DNA of 44,707 bases from DASRJX01 sp035649235 (GCA_035649235.1 DASRJX010000057.1:1-44707), one strand, 5' to 3'. Shown: positions 24,246 to 32,889, counted from the stretch's first letter. Program-made: numbers and translations. Notes: generated by a model not told the origin, from the letters alone.

Positions 24246-25127
24246 ATGATCGGACGACGGAACGGACTCTCGGGAATCCTGATCCGGTGCGCCGGCGCCG
24301 CGCTCCTGGCGCTCGCCGGCCATGTGGCGCGGGCCGCCGACGTCGGCGAGACCGTCATGGTGCGCAACGACGTGACCGGCACGCCGACCGGCGGCGCCAT
24401 GCGGAAGATGGTGGTCGGGGACGGCATCGGGCTCGGGCTGGCGCTGGCCACCGCGCAGGCGTCGGCGGTCAAGATGACCTTCGTTCCTCACGGCTCGCTG
24501 ACGCTCGGGCCGGAGACGCGGCTGGCGATCGAGCAGACGGTCGTCGATCGCGCCACCGGCCGGGATACCTCGAAGCTCTCGCTGTCCGTGGGTCGCCTGC
24601 GCGTCGCCCTCGGCAAGCTGTTCGAGGGGGACGTCGAGGTGAAGACGCCGGCCGCCGTCATCGGCATCAAAGGGACCGACGTGCTGCTGGATCTGGACGC
24701 CGCCGGGCGGCTGACGGTCCTGGTGCTGGCTGGCACCGCCAAAGTCGGGGAGGCCGGCGGGGGCGGTACCGTCGACTTGAGCCCCGGACACTACACGACC
24801 GTCGAGCCGGGCGGGGCGCCCGGCGCGTCCCGCCCCCTCGATGCGACGGTCCGCAGTTTCGTCGACGAGGCGCTCGCCGATTTCGGTCTCAGCCCGACGC
24901 CGCCCCCTCCGCGCATCGACCAGGACCTGGTCAGTGCATCATTTGGTGGAGGCGGCGGAGCCGGGAAGGGCGCCGGCGGCGGACGCGGTCTCAGCATCGA
25001 GACGGCGACCGCCTCGCCGGCGGCCGGCGGAATGGCCTTCAGCGATCCGTCGCTCGCCGGATTCCCCGTGTCGCCCTTCTTGGGCCTGCAAAGGGGCGGC
25101 CAGCCACCGATCGTCGGCGGCCCCTAG
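24246..25127 (+). CDS. Secreted FecR-domain protein
   Basis: 293 residues from ATG 24246. ATGs at 24231 and 24240 are also in frame, but GGGAGG at 24233-24238 gives a 7-nt spacer only to 24246. Signal peptide core CAGAALLALAGHVARA. Residues about 25-180 match the FecR fold: TVMVRNDVTGTP, a loop on GDGI, SLTLGPETRLAIEQ, GRLRVALGKLFEG, VKTPAAVIGIKGTDVLLDL and a final LSPGHYTTVEPG. The C-terminal third is Gly/Pro-rich. FecR domains are periplasmic ligand-sensing or scaffold modules and are often encoded beside CHASE2 sensors; here the CHASE2 adenylate cyclase starts 19 bp downstream. Likely supplies or modulates the signal seen by that cyclase (inference). Confidence 0.87.
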   Translation: MIGRRNGLSGILIRCAGAALLALAGHVARAADVGETVMVRNDVTGTPTGGAMRKMVVGDGIGLGLALATAQASAVKMTFVPHGSLTLGPETRLAIEQTVVDRATGRDTSKLSLSVGRLRVALGKLFEGDVEVKTPAAVIGIKGTDVLLDLDAAGRLTVLVLAGTAKVGEAGGGGTVDLSPGHYTTVEPGGAPGASRPLDATVRSFVDEALADFGLSPTPPPPRIDQDLVSASFGGGGGAGKGAGGGRGLSIETATASPAAGGMAFSDPSLAGFPVSPFLGLQRGGQPPIVGGP

Positions 25128-25146
25128 AGGCTCCGGGAGCCTCGCG

Positions 25147-27309
25147 GTGCCGGGGAGCCGGATCGTCCGGGGCGGCGCGCGCGGCCTCCTCGCCACCGTC
25201 GCCATCGGCACGGGTGCCTCGCTCCTCGCCCTCCTGGCGGCGCGCGGTCCCTGGATCGGCCTCTACGAGCTCCGATCGATGGACCTGATGATGCGCCTGC
25301 GCGGCGCGGCGCCGGCGGACCCGCGGGTCGTCGTGTGCGACATCGACGCGGCGGGCGTCGACCGCTTCGGCCAGTGGCCCTGGCCCCGCCCGGTCCTGGC
25401 GACGCTCGTCGATCGCCTGTCCGCGGCCGGCGCCGCGGTCATCGCCTTCGACATCGTGTTCGCGGAGCCGGCGCGCGCCGGAGCGGAGGAGGACCGCGTT
25501 CTGGCCGAGTCCCTGAAACGATCCGGGATCGCCGTGCTCGGCTACTACTTCCGGCGAGAGAAGGTGAGTGAGGAGCCGGCCCTCTACGGCGGCGACCCCG
25601 CCAACATCCAGGACAGCGCCATCGAGCAGGTGATCGAGCCGGCGGGAGGCTTTCCCCTCCCCGACCGGCCCGAGGTGGAGCCGAACATCGATCTCCTGGC
25701 CGCGGCGGCGGCCTCGCAGGGTTTCTTCTCGATCGATCCGGACCCCGACGGGGTGCTGCGGCACTACGCGGTGCTGTCCCGGCACGGGGACGGCTTCTAT
25801 CCGGCTCTCGCGGTGCGCGCTGTGCAGAAGGGTCTGAACGCGGGGCCGCTCATGCTCGCCCCGCGCCAGGGCCGCCTGCCGTCTCTGACCATCGCCGGAC
25901 GACCCGTCCCGACCGACGAGGCGGGGCGCCTCTGGGTCAACTACCGCGGGCCGGCCGGCGTCTTCACGACCATCCCGGCGCGCCAGGTGATCGAGAACCG
26001 GTTCGATCCCGAAGCCGTGCGCGGCCGGCTGGTGTTCATCGGGGCCTCCGAGACCGGCATCGCCGACCTGCGCGCCACCCCTCTGGCCGGGGTCGTCCCC
26101 GGCGTCGAGGTGCACGCCACCGTCGCCGACAATCTGCTCAACGGCCGCTTCATCCACGACACGGCCGTGCACCTCGCCCTGTCGCTCACAGCACTCCTCC
26201 TGATCGGCCCCCTCGTGGGCCTCCTGGTGTCGGCCGTGCCGCGCGCCTTCCCCGCGTTCCTGCTCTCCGCCGCCGCAGCGGGCGGTTGGCTCGCGGCCAC
26301 CTGGATCGCCTTCACGCGCTTCAACGGGCACTTGCTCATCGTGGCGCCGTTCCTGGCCGCCGTGCTCGCCTACGTCGGCGGCAGCGTCTACCGGGCGGTC
26401 TTCGTCGAGGCCAAGGCGCGCCAGATCAAGAAGACCTTCGAGCGCTACGTCTCGGGCGCCATCGTCGAGGAGATGCTCGCCGATCCCGATCGCGTCAAGC
26501 TCGGCGGCGAGCGGCGCGAGATGACCGTCCTCTTCTCCGACATCCGCGGCTTCACTTCGCTCTCGGAGAAGCTGGAGCCGGAGCAGGTCGCGCGCCTCCT
26601 GAACGGCTTCCTGACGCCGATGACGCGGGTCGTCCTGGAGACCGGCGGGACGCTCGACAAGTACATGGGAGACGCGCTGATGGCCTTCTTCGGCGCCCCG
26701 ACCGTGCAGCCCGATCACGCCGCGCGGGCGTGTCGCGCCGCCCTTCGCATGCGCGAGGAGCTGGCGCGACTCAACGAGGCCTGGGAGCGCGAGGGTCTTC
26801 TGAAGGGGTTCGGCGGTCGGCTCGGGATCGGCATCGGCCTCAACAGCGGCTGGATGTCGGTCGGCAACATGGGCTCGGAGGAGATCTTCGACTACACGGT
26901 CATCGGCGACAACGTCAACCTCGGGTCCCGCCTCGAGGCGCTCAACCGAGCCTACGGCACCGAGGTCCTCGTCTCCGAGTTCACCGCCGCGCAGGTGTCG
27001 GGCGATCTGCTGCTGCGCGAGATCGATCGGGTCCGGGTCAAGGGAAAGCAGCAGCCGGTCACCATCTACGAGCTGGTGGGTCCTGCTCCCGCGGACGCCG
27101 TGGCGCGGGCCCGGCTGGAGGGATTCGCGTCCGGGCTTGCCGCCTATCGCGGCCGCGACTTCCGTGCCGCCGGCGAGATCTTCGCGCGCCTCCTGGCGGA
27201 GAACGGCGCCGACGGCCCGGCCCGGATCTACCTCGACCGCTGCCAGACCCTCCTTTTGAGTCCTCCTCCCGCCGACTGGGACGCCGTCGAGACGCTGACC
27301 GCGAAGTGA
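25147..27309 (+). CDS. CHASE2-domain class III adenylate cyclase
   Basis: 720 residues from GTG 25147, with GGGAG at 25135-25139; the longer frame into the FecR gene was rejected. A first membrane helix near residues 12-30, then an extracytoplasmic CHASE2 domain (LYELRSMDLMMRLRG; ADPRVVVCDIDAAGVDRFGQ; AFDIVFAEP), then three membrane helices (about 343-413). The class III cyclase domain (455-640) is complete: metal-binding Asp465 (FSDIRGFT) and Asp509 (DKYMGDALMAF), adenine-selecting Lys505 and Asp582 (IFDYTVIGDNVN), and transition-state Asn591 and Arg595. The Lys/Asp pair predicts ATP rather than GTP as substrate. A short TPR-like helical tail follows. Last gene of operon C. It likely converts an envelope signal, perhaps via FecR, into cAMP, and the cNMP-binding Fe-S protein nearby is a plausible receiver. 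Confidence 0.92.
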   Translation: MPGSRIVRGGARGLLATVAIGTGASLLALLAARGPWIGLYELRSMDLMMRLRGAAPADPRVVVCDIDAAGVDRFGQWPWPRPVLATLVDRLSAAGAAVIAFDIVFAEPARAGAEEDRVLAESLKRSGIAVLGYYFRREKVSEEPALYGGDPANIQDSAIEQVIEPAGGFPLPDRPEVEPNIDLLAAAAASQGFFSIDPDPDGVLRHYAVLSRHGDGFYPALAVRAVQKGLNAGPLMLAPRQGRLPSLTIAGRPVPTDEAGRLWVNYRGPAGVFTTIPARQVIENRFDPEAVRGRLVFIGASETGIADLRATPLAGVVPGVEVHATVADNLLNGRFIHDTAVHLALSLTALLLIGPLVGLLVSAVPRAFPAFLLSAAAAGGWLAATWIAFTRFNGHLLIVAPFLAAVLAYVGGSVYRAVFVEAKARQIKKTFERYVSGAIVEEMLADPDRVKLGGERREMTVLFSDIRGFTSLSEKLEPEQVARLLNGFLTPMTRVVLETGGTLDKYMGDALMAFFGAPTVQPDHAARACRAALRMREELARLNEAWEREGLLKGFGGRLGIGIGLNSGWMSVGNMGSEEIFDYTVIGDNVNLGSRLEALNRAYGTEVLVSEFTAAQVSGDLLLREIDRVRVKGKQQPVTIYELVGPAPADAVARARLEGFASGLAAYRGRDFRAAGEIFARLLAENGADGPARIYLDRCQTLLLSPPPADWDAVETLTAK

Positions 27310-27316
27310 GTCCCCC

Positions 27317-27334
27317 GCGGCCGGCTCAGGCCGC
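27317..27334. terminator. Small GC hairpin between convergent genes
   Basis: GCGGCC (27317-27322) and GGCCGC (27329-27334) form a 6-bp stem with a 6-nt loop, just after the cyclase stop and overlapping the stop of the convergent phosphotransferase gene. No T-tract, so it is only a candidate bidirectional terminator. Confidence 0.3.
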
Positions 27335-28297
27335 TCCCCCGGCAATCGAGTCAGCCTTCTCCAGGAGGTCGCGCGCCCGATCGTCCCAATCGCCCCGGCG
27401 ATGGGTCAGCATGCGACGGGTGCGGCTCAGGAGCGCGGCCGCGCGGTGCCAGGCGAGCGAGCGCCGATCCAGCAGCGGCCCGGTGCGCTCCAGGAAGACC
27501 GCCTCGGCCCGCTCCGCTTCGGCGGCCCGGCCCTTTTTCATCGCCGCGCGCGACAGGGAGGCGAGGAACATCCCGCCTTCGATCTCGGCCGGCCCCTGGC
27601 CGAACTGGTGCCAGTCGATGACGCCCGGGCCGTCGCCGAGATCGACGATGTTGCGGTCGTGGAACGCCCCGTGCACCAGGCGGCACGTTCCGCCCCGGGG
27701 GGCGGTCCGCCGCAGCCGATCCGTCAGCTGCGCCGCCGCCGCGCCCAGATCCGGACCGGCCTCGGCCAGAGCGGACGTCCACTTGTCGGCGTGCTCGAGC
27801 AGGCGCCCGCCATCATAACGCTTCCCCAGCGGGATGGAGATCGACGCCGCCCTCTCGATCCACGCGGCGGCGAGAGCGCCGGCGCGCTCCCCCTCTCCGC
27901 GCTTGAGCAGGTCGCTGACCGTCGGGCCCTCGAGCCATTCGAGGGCCAGCACCCGAAGATCGGGATCCCAGGCCAGGAGTCCGGGCACGCGCGCCCCGGA
28001 GCGGCCGGTCAGACCTTCCCCGGCCAGCGCGGGATACAGCTCGACCTCGAGTTCCGGACGCTTCGCGTACACCAGGACGGCCAGGTGACGCTTCGGCGTC
28101 CTCGCCTCCAGCGTCGCATGGCGGCCTGGTTTGTGGGCGCGGAGCCGCAGCTCATAACGGCGCTCCTCGGGATTCAGGGAGCGGGAGCCGTCGTTGTCGA
28201 TGCCGAGGGCTGGCAGGACGGCGGCGAGGCCGACGGCGAGGAGTCTTCCCAGGGCCGGAAGCGCGGAGTCCTGCGGCAGCGTGAGGGTCTTACCCAT
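27326..28297 (-). CDS. APH/choline-kinase-like phosphotransferase, catalytic Asp replaced
   Basis: 323 residues from ATG 28297, with AGGAG 7 nt upstream. The C-terminal lobe has the APH-family Brenner-type block, but reads HGAFHDRNIVDL where HGDxHxxN is expected: the catalytic Asp is Ala, while the metal-binding Asn and the later IDWHQFG Asp are kept. The N-lobe has ALEWLEGPTVSDLL, the usual hinge. It may be a pseudokinase, may use the displaced Asp three residues later, or may belong to a divergent small-molecule kinase group. Nothing links it to antibiotic resistance. Transcribed leftward, 96 bp downstream of the transhydrogenase gene, and converging on the adenylate cyclase. Confidence 0.7.
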   Translation of the reverse strand: MGKTLTLPQDSALPALGRLLAVGLAAVLPALGIDNDGSRSLNPEERRYELRLRAHKPGRHATLEARTPKRHLAVLVYAKRPELEVELYPALAGEGLTGRSGARVPGLLAWDPDLRVLALEWLEGPTVSDLLKRGEGERAGALAAAWIERAASISIPLGKRYDGGRLLEHADKWTSALAEAGPDLGAAAAQLTDRLRRTAPRGGTCRLVHGAFHDRNIVDLGDGPGVIDWHQFGQGPAEIEGGMFLASLSRAAMKKGRAAEAERAEAVFLERTGPLLDRRSLAWHRAAALLSRTRRMLTHRRGDWDDRARDLLEKADSIAGGAA

Positions 28298-28393
28298 GAG
28301 GCACTCCTTTTCGACGGCAAGGTGTTCGAGGGCCCCATGATGCGCCCGATCCGGGGGATAGGCAAAAAGCCGCTGCCGCTGGGAAGAACCCGG

Positions 28394-29818
28394 CTACCTG
28401 CGCTGCCGGCGGCCCATGGCGTCGTAGGTGGCGTACTTGTAGGTCTCGGAGAGGGTCGGATAGTTGTAGCAGGTCTGGATGAACAGGTCGGCGCCCTGGC
28501 CACAGAGCATCGCCGTCAGGCCGATGTGAACGAGCTCCGAGGCCTGCTCGCCGAGGACGTGCGCGCCGAGCAGGCGCATGTCGTCGCGAGCGAAGACGAG
28601 CTTCAGGAAGCCGTGCTCGTCGCCGACGATCTGTCCTCGGGCATTGTTCTTGAAGGCGGCCTTGCCGGAGACGACGTCGATGCCTTTCGCTCGCGCGCTC
28701 GATTCCGTCTCCCCCGCCGCCGACACCTCCGGAATGGTGTAGATGCCGTACGGCAGGATCGGAGCCAGCGCCTTCTTGTACGAGAGCTGGAAGGCGTCGC
28801 ACATCGCCAGGCGGGCCTGTTCCATCGAGGTGGAGGCGAGGGCCGGGAATCCGATCACGTCCCCCGCAGCATAGATGTGCGGCACGCGCGTGCGGTAGGC
28901 CCCGTCGACATCCAGGAGGCCGCGCTTGGCCGCCTCGAGGCCGGCCGCTTCGAGGCCGAGCCCCTCGGTATTCCCGCTCCGGCCGGAGGCGACGAGGATC
29001 GTCTCCGCCTCGAAGACCGCTCCGGACTGAAGCGCCAGACGGTAGCCCGAGGCGAGCGGCTCGACGCGCTGCACGGTGTCCGGCATCCGGAACTCGATGC
29101 CGAGTGCTGTCATGCGCTCCTTCAAGGCGGCCACGATCTCGTCGTCGAGGAAGGTCAGGAGCCGATCGCGCCCTTCGACCAGCGTGACTCGGATGCCGAG
29201 CGCCGCGAACATGCAGGCGTACTCGCAGCCGATGACGCCGCCCCCGGCGACGGCCATGGAGGCGGGGATCGCCTCGATCTCCAGGATGCTGTCGGAGTCG
29301 TAGACGCCCGGTGAGCCGAACGGGAACTCCTTCGGGCGATGGGGCGTCGAGCCCGTGGCGATGAGGACGCAGGCGGCGCCGAGGACGTGACGTCCGTCGC
29401 CGCCCGTCACCTCGACGCGGTGCGGGTCGAGGAAGCGCGCGCGGCCGCGGTAGAGATCGACGTGGTGCGCCTCGAGGTTGCGCGCCACGCGCTCACGCTC
29501 GGTCTCGGCGACGGCGCGCTCGCGCCGCAGGAGGTCGCGCACCGTCGCCCGCTCGCGGAGGTTCGCCTCGATGCCATACAGGCCGCGCTGGCGGAACCCC
29601 GACAGATAGAGCGACGTCTCGCGCAGCGTCTTGGAAGGCAAGGTTCCGGTGTTCGCGGCCGCGCCGCCGAGGCAGGGCTCCTTCTCGACGAGGGCCACCC
29701 GCTTGCCGAAGTAGGCCGCCTGCGCCGCCCCCTTCTCCCCCGCCGGTCCGGATCCGATGACCACGAGGTCGTAGTCCCTTGGGCCTTCCCGTTCTTCGGT
29801 GCTCATTCCGTCGCTCAT
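28394..29818 (-). CDS. sthA: Soluble pyridine nucleotide transhydrogenase-like flavoprotein
   Basis: 474 residues from ATG 29818, which overlaps the upstream TGA as ATGA (ATG 29806 also possible). FAD-binding GSGPAGEKGA near residue 22 and a second Rossmann GGGVIGCEYA; the dimer domain ends in CYNYPTLSETYKYA. The redox disulfide of lipoamide dehydrogenase/glutathione reductase is lost: the site reads LGGAAANTGTLPSKTLRE, with the two usual cysteines replaced by Ala and Thr. That loss plus the YDSDSIL block matches the SthA (Si-specific NAD(P)+ transhydrogenase) group, which balances NADH and NADPH in the cytoplasm. It is the second gene after a secreted GlcG/HbpS-like protein, an odd pairing of cytosolic and exported products. 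Confidence 0.88.
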   Translation of the reverse strand: MSDGMSTEEREGPRDYDLVVIGSGPAGEKGAAQAAYFGKRVALVEKEPCLGGAAANTGTLPSKTLRETSLYLSGFRQRGLYGIEANLRERATVRDLLRRERAVAETERERVARNLEAHHVDLYRGRARFLDPHRVEVTGGDGRHVLGAACVLIATGSTPHRPKEFPFGSPGVYDSDSILEIEAIPASMAVAGGGVIGCEYACMFAALGIRVTLVEGRDRLLTFLDDEIVAALKERMTALGIEFRMPDTVQRVEPLASGYRLALQSGAVFEAETILVASGRSGNTEGLGLEAAGLEAAKRGLLDVDGAYRTRVPHIYAAGDVIGFPALASTSMEQARLAMCDAFQLSYKKALAPILPYGIYTIPEVSAAGETESSARAKGIDVVSGKAAFKNNARGQIVGDEHGFLKLVFARDDMRLLGAHVLGEQASELVHIGLTAMLCGQGADLFIQTCYNYPTLSETYKYATYDAMGRRQRR

Positions 29819-31368
29819 TCGGTCGGGTTCCTCGGGAACTTCCAGTAGGGCAGCCGCACTCCGCCGATCACGATCTGGTCGGCCCGCAGGGAGGCGGGCG
29901 GCTCGTATCTCGAAGCGCCCGCCGCGGTCACGAAGTCGTCCTGCTCGACGCCGTCCCCGGACACGCCGAGGCCTCCCGCCAGGACGCCCCCGACGTAGAG
30001 CGGTGCGCTCCCGGGGAAGAAGACGACGCCGTTCTGGTTCGGGTCGGCCGGCTGCGACCCCTGCGTGCACGGGTTCGAGACATCGAGGAGATAGAGCGGC
30101 CGGAACGGCCCCGGTAAAGTGCCGTCGATGCCGGAGGGGAAGAACGGCTGCGCCCCGAAGCCGATCGTCCGGTTGGTGATCGCGGTCCCCGGAGGGACGC
30201 CGGGGAGATCCGACGCCGGGCGGGCGGGGCTCGAGAACCAGACGACGTTGCGGGCTTTCGCGACCGCGACGTCGACCGAGAACACGGTCGTGTCCTCCAT
30301 CCGGTAAAGACCGAGGATCGTCCCGTCCAGATCGGCGACCGCGATCGTCATCCGCGTGCGCGATCCGAGCGGCAGCCGGATCGCCGCGCGCGTGGCCGAG
30401 GCGCGCCCCACGGCCGCCTGGACGATCGCGTCCACCTGCGCGCCAGTCAGCATCGCGCCGGCGGCCGGCCCGACGAGGTAGCCGTCCGGCACCGGTCCGC
30501 CCGGGAGCGGACCCAGATCGTAGGCACCCGCGAGGCTCCCCGCCGTGAAGCCGGCCGGGAGGCTCCTCTGCGTCACGAACGGCAGGCGGATGCCGTCGAG
30601 GTAGATCGCTCCCGGGTACGGGACGTCCGGGGCGAAGCCCCCCAGGAGGGCGCTGAAGGCGGCGTACTCGTGCGCCGCGTCGGCGGCGGTGCCGCTGCCG
30701 GCTCCGCTCACTCCGACGCCGCCGACGACGCGCCGCGTCCCGGTCGCGGGATCAAACAGGAACAGCGGCACGCCTCCCGGACGGGTCACGGGTCCGGTGC
30801 CGGTCCCTCCGCCGAGGGCGGTCGCCGGCGGCAGATCCTGCCCCGGCAGGAAGGCGGCGTTCAGATCGCACCCCCGGTTGGTGTTCTCGATCCCGAACAG
30901 CGCCCCCGCGGCGGTGTTCGCGATGCCGGGGGGAAAGTGGTGGCTGCTGATGTAGGCGACAGTGCGCGACGAGAGCGGCGCCTGGTCGTTGCTGAACAGG
31001 GCTCCGGTGCGCGCCAGGCCCAGCGCCTCCTCCCGCGCAGCGGGGGTGGCGAGCGGCCGGGAGAAGACCGCCAGCGGGCGGCCGGCCCGATCGCAGACCG
31101 CGATGGCGACGCCGTCGCCGCCGAGGGCCGTGGCGGCCGCGTCGACGGCGGCGGAAACGTCGACCACCGCCAGAGGGGGCGCGGGCGTCGCTGCAGGCCG
31201 CGGAGTCGTGCGCGCCTCCCGGCGCGCGGCGCGGCGCGCCCTGATCTCCGCGCGGCGGGCGGCGTCCCCGGAATCGGCGTCGATCGGCCCGACCGCCGGG
31301 ATCAGGAGCGCCAGCGCGGGCAGCATCCCCCACACCCAGCGCCCCCGGTGTCTGCTCAAACGGCTCAC
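29815..31368 (-). CDS. Secreted tandem GlcG/HbpS-like (haem-binding) protein
   Basis: 517 residues from GTG 31368; no Shine-Dalgarno sequence precedes it, and ATG 31326 (MLPALALLIPAVG) would still keep the signal peptide. Two GlcG/HbpS-type modules: about 68-270 (VAIAVCDRAGRPLAVFSRPL) and about 315-500 (MTIAVADLDGTILGLYRMED, then SVDVAVAKARNVVWFSS), each with the Asp-Gly strand and Ala/Lys helix of the family. Large Gly/Pro-rich loops separate them. HbpS relatives bind haem or sense redox stress outside the cell (family knowledge); the specific function here is unknown. Its TGA overlaps the transhydrogenase ATG, so the two are translationally coupled. Confidence 0.75.
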   Translation of the reverse strand: MSRLSRHRGRWVWGMLPALALLIPAVGPIDADSGDAARRAEIRARRAARREARTTPRPAATPAPPLAVVDVSAAVDAAATALGGDGVAIAVCDRAGRPLAVFSRPLATPAAREEALGLARTGALFSNDQAPLSSRTVAYISSHHFPPGIANTAAGALFGIENTNRGCDLNAAFLPGQDLPPATALGGGTGTGPVTRPGGVPLFLFDPATGTRRVVGGVGVSGAGSGTAADAAHEYAAFSALLGGFAPDVPYPGAIYLDGIRLPFVTQRSLPAGFTAGSLAGAYDLGPLPGGPVPDGYLVGPAAGAMLTGAQVDAIVQAAVGRASATRAAIRLPLGSRTRMTIAVADLDGTILGLYRMEDTTVFSVDVAVAKARNVVWFSSPARPASDLPGVPPGTAITNRTIGFGAQPFFPSGIDGTLPGPFRPLYLLDVSNPCTQGSQPADPNQNGVVFFPGSAPLYVGGVLAGGLGVSGDGVEQDDFVTAAGASRYEPPASLRADQIVIGGVRLPYWKFPRNPTE

Positions 31369-31483
31369 AGGAGGAACCCTCCGCGCGCGGCGGGCAATCC
31401 CGTCGCCCGGACCCGAAGCGGCGACAATCTACGGGAGACGGTCGCGGGGGTCAACCGGCCCGGTCTGTTATCCTTGCGGGACG

Positions 31484-32461
31484 ATGAGCCGGGCGATCCG
31501 CATCCACAGCACGGGAGGTCCCGAGGTCCTGCGCTTCGAGGAGGTCGATCCCGGCCGGCCGGGGCCGGGCCAGGCGCTCGTCCGTCACAGCGCCATCGGC
31601 GTCAACTTCATCGACACCTATCACCGCTCCGGCCTCTACCCGCTTCCGGCGCTGCCACACGGGCTCGGCATGGAGGCGGCCGGGCGCATCGAGGTCGTGG
31701 GGGACGGCGTCACGGAGTTCAGCCAGGGGGACCGCGTCGCCTACGCCACCGGGCCGCCGGGCGCGTACGCGGAGGCGCGGGTCGTGGCCGCCGACCGCCT
31801 CATCCGGCTGCCTGACGGCATCGACGATCGGGTGGCGGCCGCGGCGCTGCTGCGCGGCCTGACGGTCGAGTACCTGATCCGCCGCACCTTCCGCGTCGAA
31901 AGCGGCATGACGGTGCTGTTCCACGCGGCGGCCGGAGGCGTCGGGCTCATCGCCTGCCAGTGGCTCAGGCATCTCGGGGCGACCGTCATCGGCACGGTCG
32001 GCAACGACGAGAAGGCCGCGCTCGCCCGGGACCACGGCTGCACCCACGTCATCGTCTACTCCCGCGACAGGGTGGCGGCCCGCGTGAGAGAGATCACCGG
32101 CGGCCAGGGAGTCCCGGTCGTGTACGACTCGGTCGGCCGGGCGACGCTCGACGAATCCCTGGGATCCTTGCGGCGCCGAGGCATGCTGGTCTCCTTCGGC
32201 AACGCCTCAGGCGCCCCGCCGCCGATCGATCCGCTGACCCTGCTGCGCAAAGGCTCGCTCTTCATGACGCGCCCCAGCCTCGTCGACTACGCCGCGACGC
32301 GCGCCGAACTGCTCGCGGGTGCCGCCGCCTTCTTCGCCGTCCTGGAGCAAAAGGCCGTGAAGGTCGAGATCCGCAAGACCTGGCCGCTGGCGCAGGCGGC
32401 GGAGGCGCACCGCGCCCTCGAATCGCGCCAGACCTCCGGCTCGTCGATCCTCATTCCCTAG
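31484..32461 (+). CDS. qorA: NADPH:quinone oxidoreductase (zeta-crystallin type)
   Basis: 325 residues from ATG 31484; the much longer upstream frame is antisense to the HbpS gene and was rejected. Medium-chain dehydrogenase/reductase fold with the quinone-reductase signatures: IGVNFIDTYHRSGLYPLP near residues 40-57, GMEAAGRIEVVGDGV, LRGLTVEYLIRR, and the NADPH loop AAAGGVGLIACQWLRHLG. Catalytic-zinc ligands of alcohol dehydrogenases are absent, as expected for this group. It reduces quinones with NADPH in the cytoplasm, often as detoxification. It is monocistronic, divergent from the HbpS gene across a 115-bp gap; TTATCC at 31468-31473 lies only 10 bp before the ATG. Confidence 0.93.
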   Translation: MSRAIRIHSTGGPEVLRFEEVDPGRPGPGQALVRHSAIGVNFIDTYHRSGLYPLPALPHGLGMEAAGRIEVVGDGVTEFSQGDRVAYATGPPGAYAEARVVAADRLIRLPDGIDDRVAAAALLRGLTVEYLIRRTFRVESGMTVLFHAAAGGVGLIACQWLRHLGATVIGTVGNDEKAALARDHGCTHVIVYSRDRVAARVREITGGQGVPVVYDSVGRATLDESLGSLRRRGMLVSFGNASGAPPPIDPLTLLRKGSLFMTRPSLVDYAATRAELLAGAAAFFAVLEQKAVKVEIRKTWPLAQAAEAHRALESRQTSGSSILIP

Positions 32462-32493
32462 CGGCTGTCCGTGAACGTGCCGGAGGGCGCCTC

Positions 32494-32763
32494 TCAGTCC
32501 TGCTTGCCGGCGGCGTCCTGGATCTGCTGGATGTGCTGGTCGGTGTTCTGACCCATCTGCTTCATGTTCGGGAGGGTCCCCGAGCGAACCGCGTCCCCGG
32601 CTCCTGTCTGGCCGTGGTCGTCGACCCGTCGCGACGAGCCCGGCACGACGGCCTGCGCCGCCTTCGGCATCGCGACGTTCCACGCCTTCGCCGCCAGGAA
32701 GAGAACGATCACCAGGACTACGATCGCCATCACGAACCCGAGTCCACCGCCGCCCTGCTTCAT
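32494..32763 (-). CDS. Small single-pass membrane protein
   Basis: 89 residues from ATG 32763. After MKQGGGG comes one hydrophobic helix (about 9-26, GFVMAIVVLVIVLFLAAKAW), then a polar, Gln/Asp-rich tail with MKQMGQNTDQHIQQIQDA, which may be a short coiled coil. No family recognised. It converges with the quinone reductase (32-bp gap) and is divergent from the TldD gene. The hydrophobic pattern and start make a real gene likely, but the function is unknown. Confidence 0.6.
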   Translation of the reverse strand: MKQGGGGLGFVMAIVVLVIVLFLAAKAWNVAMPKAAQAVVPGSSRRVDDHGQTGAGDAVRSGTLPNMKQMGQNTDQHIQQIQDAAGKQD

Positions 32764-32889
32764 GCCACGCCCCCTGCGGCCGGGAACGGAATCGTACTGC
32801 CCGCGGCCCCGGCCGTCACCTCTGAATCTAGGTCCCGGGGCGGGCCCCCGCAATCGATCGCCCTCCGGCCCGTGAACGTCTGCAGAAGG

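Noticed and set aside
25039..27345. A 768-codon minus-strand frame antisense to the adenylate cyclase
   Set aside because: The plus strand holds all class III cyclase catalytic residues; the antisense frame has none.
27326..28297. Aminoglycoside-resistance gene
   Set aside because: Only the broad APH fold is shared, and the catalytic Asp is replaced.
28394..29818. Lipoamide dehydrogenase or mercuric/glutathione reductase
   Set aside because: Both redox-active cysteines are absent; other motifs match soluble transhydrogenase.
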